Assembly (NCBI GenBank): GCA_021158225.1
Contig: JAGGUZ010000028.1
Span: 1 to 37,610 of the forward strand
Direction: 5' to 3'
Source: a bacterium
GTDB lineage: Bacteria > Patescibacteriota > Gracilibacteria > UBA1369 > PNNO01
DNA length: 37,610 bases
The position numbers and the translations under genes are program-made. The notes below the pieces were generated by a model that had not been told where the DNA came from, searched no databases, and worked only from the letters and a program-made list of their open reading frames with translations. This document shows, piece by piece, positions 35,010 to 37,610 of this stretch (its first letter is position 1; each line of letters begins with the position of its first letter).

Positions 35010-36137
35010 TCAATTTTTAAGAACTTTTGCGTATTCAAGCTCGTATATGTGAAGAAACGCAAGGAGCAAGTTTAATATAATCGGTCCGTATATTATACCT
35101 TGTAATCCAAACGCCATAATCCCTCCAAATACCGCTAAGAATGTCAGTAATGGATGTACAGGCGCTCGTCCTTCAATAAGATAAGGCCTAATTAAATTAT
35201 CAACCGTGCTTACAACAAGCACTCCCCATAAAAACAATCCAACACCTCCTACATAATTACCGCTGAAGAAAATAATTAATGAAGCGGGTACCCACACAAT
35301 GGCAGTACCAACAAGCGGAACTAAAGAGAATAATCCAGTCGCCGTAGCCCAGAATATTGGATTGTTAAGCCCCACTACAGCATAACCTATACCAGCTAAA
35401 GTCCCTTGGATAACAGCCGTAAAAAATATTCCGAAAATCATTGCCAAGCTAACCTCTTTAAATTTTTTAAAAACAGTTCTCTCATGCTTTTCCGGAAGTG
35501 GACTTAAATCCATAAGTTTTTTTACAAAAACATCTCCATCTTTAAAGAAATAATAAAGTGCAAAGAAAAAGATCATAAACGAAATAATAAACCAGATTAT
35601 ATTTTTTATAAATCCCAAAACGTTATTTAGCTGTTCACGAAGCACATCAACCACTTTTTGAGCGGTAGAGCTTATTTGCCCAACAAAATCAAAATTAACT
35701 TCATTTATATCAAATCCATTGCTATTTACAAAAGGAGCTATCTTCTGAAATTGGTCATACACAAAAGATCCCTCTTGCCATGCCAGTAAATCTTGTACAT
35801 AACCTTCTTCCTGAACTTTGGTTGAAATATTATTGAATGCATCTATTCCTTCGGAAATAAGCAATGTCCCAAATAAACTTAACGGAATAGTTATTACAAG
35901 AAGAGTAAACAAACATGTTAAAAGAGATGCTATTCCTCCCCGTCCACCAAATAATTTTTTAAGTCTGCGAAAAATCGGATAAAAAATAGTGGCAAAAAAG
36001 ATTGCAAAAATAAGTACGGTAAAAAACGGAGTATAAAGCACGTAGACTCCATAAAAAAGTAGCAGAATAATTGCAAGCAAAAACAATCCTGCAAAATTTG
36101 GAACCGTTAAAGATGTTTTACTTTTCAAACTTTTCAA
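35010..36137 (-). CDS. AI-2E (PerM) family membrane permease
   Basis: 375 residues with the family topology: two early helices (LFLLAIILLLFYGVYVLY, FFTVLIFAIFFATIFYPIF), another at about 60-85, a long central soluble part, and five C-terminal helices with FGIFFTAVIQGTLAGIGYAVVGLNNPIFWATATGLFSLVPLVGTAIVWVP, the family signature. Substrate is unknown; members have been linked to quorum-signal export or Na+/H+ exchange. No ATG exists near the N-terminus; the start is TTG (36137), confirmed by an in-frame stop shortly upstream. It converges on the ATPase-like gene with a 7-bp gap. Confidence 0.9.
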   Translation of the reverse strand: MKSLKSKTSLTVPNFAGLFLLAIILLLFYGVYVLYTPFFTVLIFAIFFATIFYPIFRRLKKLFGGRGGIASLLTCLFTLLVITIPLSLFGTLLISEGIDAFNNISTKVQEEGYVQDLLAWQEGSFVYDQFQKIAPFVNSNGFDINEVNFDFVGQISSTAQKVVDVLREQLNNVLGFIKNIIWFIISFMIFFFALYYFFKDGDVFVKKLMDLSPLPEKHERTVFKKFKEVSLAMIFGIFFTAVIQGTLAGIGYAVVGLNNPIFWATATGLFSLVPLVGTAIVWVPASLIIFFSGNYVGGVGLFLWGVLVVSTVDNLIRPYLIEGRAPVHPLLTFLAVFGGIMAFGLQGIIYGPIILNLLLAFLHIYELEYAKVLKN

Positions 36138-36163
36138 ATTATGTAAGGTTAATGTCTCTTATA

Positions 36164-36172
36164 CTTATATCA
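36164..36172 (-). promoter_or_regulatory. Extended -10 of the AI-2E permease gene
   Basis: On the - strand TGA-TATAAG, an extended -10 with one mismatch, about 27 bp upstream of the TTG start. The -35 region is weak. Confidence 0.35.
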
Positions 36173-36269
36173 AAAGTTTAGATAAAAATGAAGGACTCGT
36201 TATTTATTGAATTTATTTAATATCCAGAAGATGATATCATCACCTTAAATTAGCCAACCAATAACAAAC

Positions 36270-36706
36270 ATGATTAAAGCAAATACCCACACAACACAAA
36301 TCCATATAAACAAAAATAAATATAGGCCAGACTGAAGGAATATTCCTTGGATTAATACCGAGCGCAATTGCCCTGTGAATGCCATTCATGAGCAAAGTCA
36401 AATTGATGATATAGAAAAGTTGTTAAAAAATAAAAGCAAAAGGAAAAAAGTTATGACTACATAGAGGTAATGGCATGTCCCGAAGGATGCATCGGAGGAG
36501 GAGGCCAACCAAAATCGAAAGATAAAGGTGTAATTGAAAAACGAAAAGAAGCTCTTTACAAAATCGACGACGATACAAAAGTAAGAATGGCTCACAGAAA
36601 TCCACTGGTAATAGATTTCTTTGAGAATTATCTCTCAAAACTTACAGAGGAAGAAAAATCAGGTATATTGCATACCTCTTTTAAAACATGTCGTCCAAAT
36701 TCATAA
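36270..36706 (+). pseudogene. [FeFe]-hydrogenase relic (internal deletion, stops and frameshift)
   Basis: Two pieces of an [FeFe] hydrogenase remain. Piece 1: from ATG 36270 in one frame, broken by TGA (36333), then NCPVNAIHEQSQIDDIEKLL, which matches the last ferredoxin Cys-Pro and the helix before the H-cluster domain. Piece 2, in another frame from 36434: KSYDYIEVMACPEGCIGGGGQP, the signature that carries H-cluster Cys ligands, then IEKRKEALYKIDDDTKVRMAHRNPLV and LHTSF of the extreme C-terminus. The ~200+ residue core between them is absent; the junction lies in an A-rich tract near 36440. The 78-residue track ORF (36470-36706) is only the tail. It cannot make an active enzyme. Its end overlaps the convergent gene by 26 bp. 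Confidence 0.85.
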
Positions 36707-37049
36707 TAACCCACTGATCTGACAGTTCCGGTTTTCGTTTAAGTTTAATTTCTACAATCGGCCTGGAAAGATCTTCAAGACTTCTGTTATTACCATTACT
36801 TGTAACTCTTACATTTTTAGATTTGCGAATAATTTGAAAATCCATTTTATTCAAATTAAATTCAACTATTCGTTGTTCTCCAATCTCAACTTCTTCTCTC
36901 CCGAGATCGATATAAAGCGGTATTATCTCATCTTGTATTATCTCCGCACCGGATTCTCTTACTCTTTGAATAATTTCTTCAAAACGATCATCCGCAGCTG
37001 AGGCAACAGTATCATCTATTTCCCTCATCGGTTTGTCATCAAAATGCAT
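36681..37049 (-). CDS. Hypothetical 122-residue protein
   Basis: Not recognised. A short acidic N-terminus (MHFDDKPMREIDDTVASAADD), a helix (FEEIIQRVRESGAEII) and a beta-rich remainder (IPLYIDLGREEVEIGEQRIVEFNLN, DFQIIRKSKNVRV, RPIVEIKLKRKPEL) suggest a small cytoplasmic alpha/beta protein; no TM, no Cys. It lies 29 bp after the DNA glycosylase gene on the same strand, so probably co-transcribed, and its last nine codons overlap the hydrogenase relic. Confidence 0.6.
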   Translation of the reverse strand: MHFDDKPMREIDDTVASAADDRFEEIIQRVRESGAEIIQDEIIPLYIDLGREEVEIGEQRIVEFNLNKMDFQIIRKSKNVRVTSNGNNRSLEDLSRPIVEIKLKRKPELSDQWVIMNLDDMF

Positions 37050-37078
37050 ATTTTGAAGGTTAAAAGTTTATTTAATAA

Positions 37079-37588
37079 TTAAAGTTTAATCTCTTTAGCC
37101 ACAAAACGCCATTTTTTATGAACATTTTTCTTTATTCCTATACGAGAAGTCTTCTTAATTTTTGTTTTCATTCCGTTATCCGAAATATATAGATTTTTTG
37201 ATTTGCATATATCTATATCGTTTTGTTTTTTGTTAATTCCAAGAGCTTTACACAATTTACCCGGTCCATCAAAATACTCTCCTGAATCAAGCATCTTAAT
37301 ACCTCTAATTAAAACCGCAGCAGGATAACCTTCTTTTTCGGTTGTAATATTCACACAGTAATACATTCCATAGATAAAATAGATGTAGGTATGTCCGGCC
37401 AGACCAAACATTGGAAAATTACGAGCAGTTTTCCCATTTGCTCCGTGACTTGCCGGATCATCTCCAAAATATGCTTCTGTTTCAGTTATTACAGCTTTTT
37501 GATTACCAAAAACAAGAATTTTCCCTATTAACGCCTCAGCAACTTCCAGGGTTGGCCTTTTAAAAAAGTTGCGTGTTAATTTTTTCAT
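37079..37588 (-). CDS. AAG-type 3-methyladenine DNA glycosylase
   Basis: Removes alkylated purines and hypoxanthine from DNA (base excision repair). 169 residues, at the short end for the family (~180-210). Conserved: LTRNFFKRPTLEVAEALIGK, the catalytic ITETEAYFGDDPASHG (Glu38 as water-activating Glu, Tyr40 as the intercalating/base-stacking position by alignment to human AAG), YIYFIYGMYYCVNITTEKEG, AAVLIRGIKML and DGPGKLCKALGI. ATG 37588 fits the family start; upstream sequence is cut at the window end. It heads a short - strand unit with the unknown gene at 36681. Confidence 0.93.
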   Translation of the reverse strand: MKKLTRNFFKRPTLEVAEALIGKILVFGNQKAVITETEAYFGDDPASHGANGKTARNFPMFGLAGHTYIYFIYGMYYCVNITTEKEGYPAAVLIRGIKMLDSGEYFDGPGKLCKALGINKKQNDIDICKSKNLYISDNGMKTKIKKTSRIGIKKNVHKKWRFVAKEIKL

Positions 37589-37610
37589 TTTACACAGTTT
37601 AACTGGCTGG

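Noticed and set aside
7638-36335. Recoding of UGA as Gly (Gracilibacteria/Absconditabacteria code), suggested by the TGA at 36333 inside the hydrogenase frame
   Set aside because: ftsX ends in TGA exactly at the family C-terminus, and no other conserved gene has an in-frame TGA. The TGA at 36333 lies in a gene that is also frameshifted and deleted.
36470-36706. Independent small iron-sulfur protein
   Set aside because: The sequence is the exact C-terminal tail of [FeFe] hydrogenase, its frame continues upstream of the ATG as KSYDYIEV, and the parts needed for a folded cluster domain are missing.
1-37610. tRNA, rRNA, riboswitch or insertion-sequence remnants
   Set aside because: No cloverleaf-like T-arm motif, rRNA stretch, transposase fragment or terminal inverted repeat was recognised by eye; a covariance-model search would be needed to exclude small RNAs.

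Overview
The window reads like a low-GC, streamlined bacterial chromosome of the Patescibacteria/CPR type. The evidence is a combination of traits: very tight gene packing, lamin-tail and FecR-type surface proteins, an archaeal-type cytidylyltransferase, a YIP1-family membrane protein, an isolated gatCA pair, a RecO without zinc cysteines, and almost no Shine-Dalgarno sequences before the start codons. UGA is used as a normal stop (ftsX ends in TGA), so this is not the Gracilibacteria/Absconditabacteria code in which UGA means Gly. The exact phylum cannot be fixed from sequence alone. No rRNA, tRNA, CRISPR array, transposase or prophage gene was seen.

Layout, left to right. (1) 1-5900: end of a surface protein with a clear terminator; holA; then a nitrogen/glutamine block of glnA, a divergent TrmB-family regulator and gatCA. 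(2) 5940-8260: a four-gene + strand operon (small membrane protein, FAD-synthase-like cytidylyltransferase, ftsX, recO). (3) 8264-13133: - strand rsh (stringent response), a membrane protein with a 42-bp tandem repeat, and a YIP1 protein. (4) 13325-19010: K+-independent proton pyrophosphatase, a small unknown, a DUF3048 protein and bL25, then ybaB-mltG. (5) 19272-25902, all - strand: FecR/Ig-like surface protein, dnaA, then rseP, frr, pyrH and a tail-anchored protein as one operon. (6) 26008-29712: groEL, groES under a CIRCE operator, a possible small secreted peptide, and RNase Y. (7) 30046-35002: an exported lamin-tail protein, a membrane-anchored DsbA-like thiol oxidoreductase, and a full-length P1B-type ATPase homologue whose catalytic and metal-transport motifs are lost. 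(8) 35010-37588: an AI-2E family permease, a decayed [FeFe]-hydrogenase gene, an unknown protein and an AAG-type 3-methyladenine DNA glycosylase.

How the genes fit together: glnA makes the glutamine that the GatCAB amidotransferase uses as amide donor, with a TrmB regulator between them. pyrH-frr-rseP is a reduced version of a widespread bacterial operon. Rsh, RNase Y, GroESL with CIRCE and RseP provide stress and RNA/protein turnover control. The lamin-tail/DsbA/pseudo-ATPase block looks like an exported-protein and thiol/metal module.

Most notable: the P1B ATPase homologue with an intact ORF but DKTG changed to NKTG, CPC to NPQ, TGES to IGEI and GDGIND to GNGIND, which is a candidate non-pumping pseudoenzyme; and the [FeFe]-hydrogenase relic, in which ferredoxin-like and C-terminal pieces remain but the H-cluster core is deleted.
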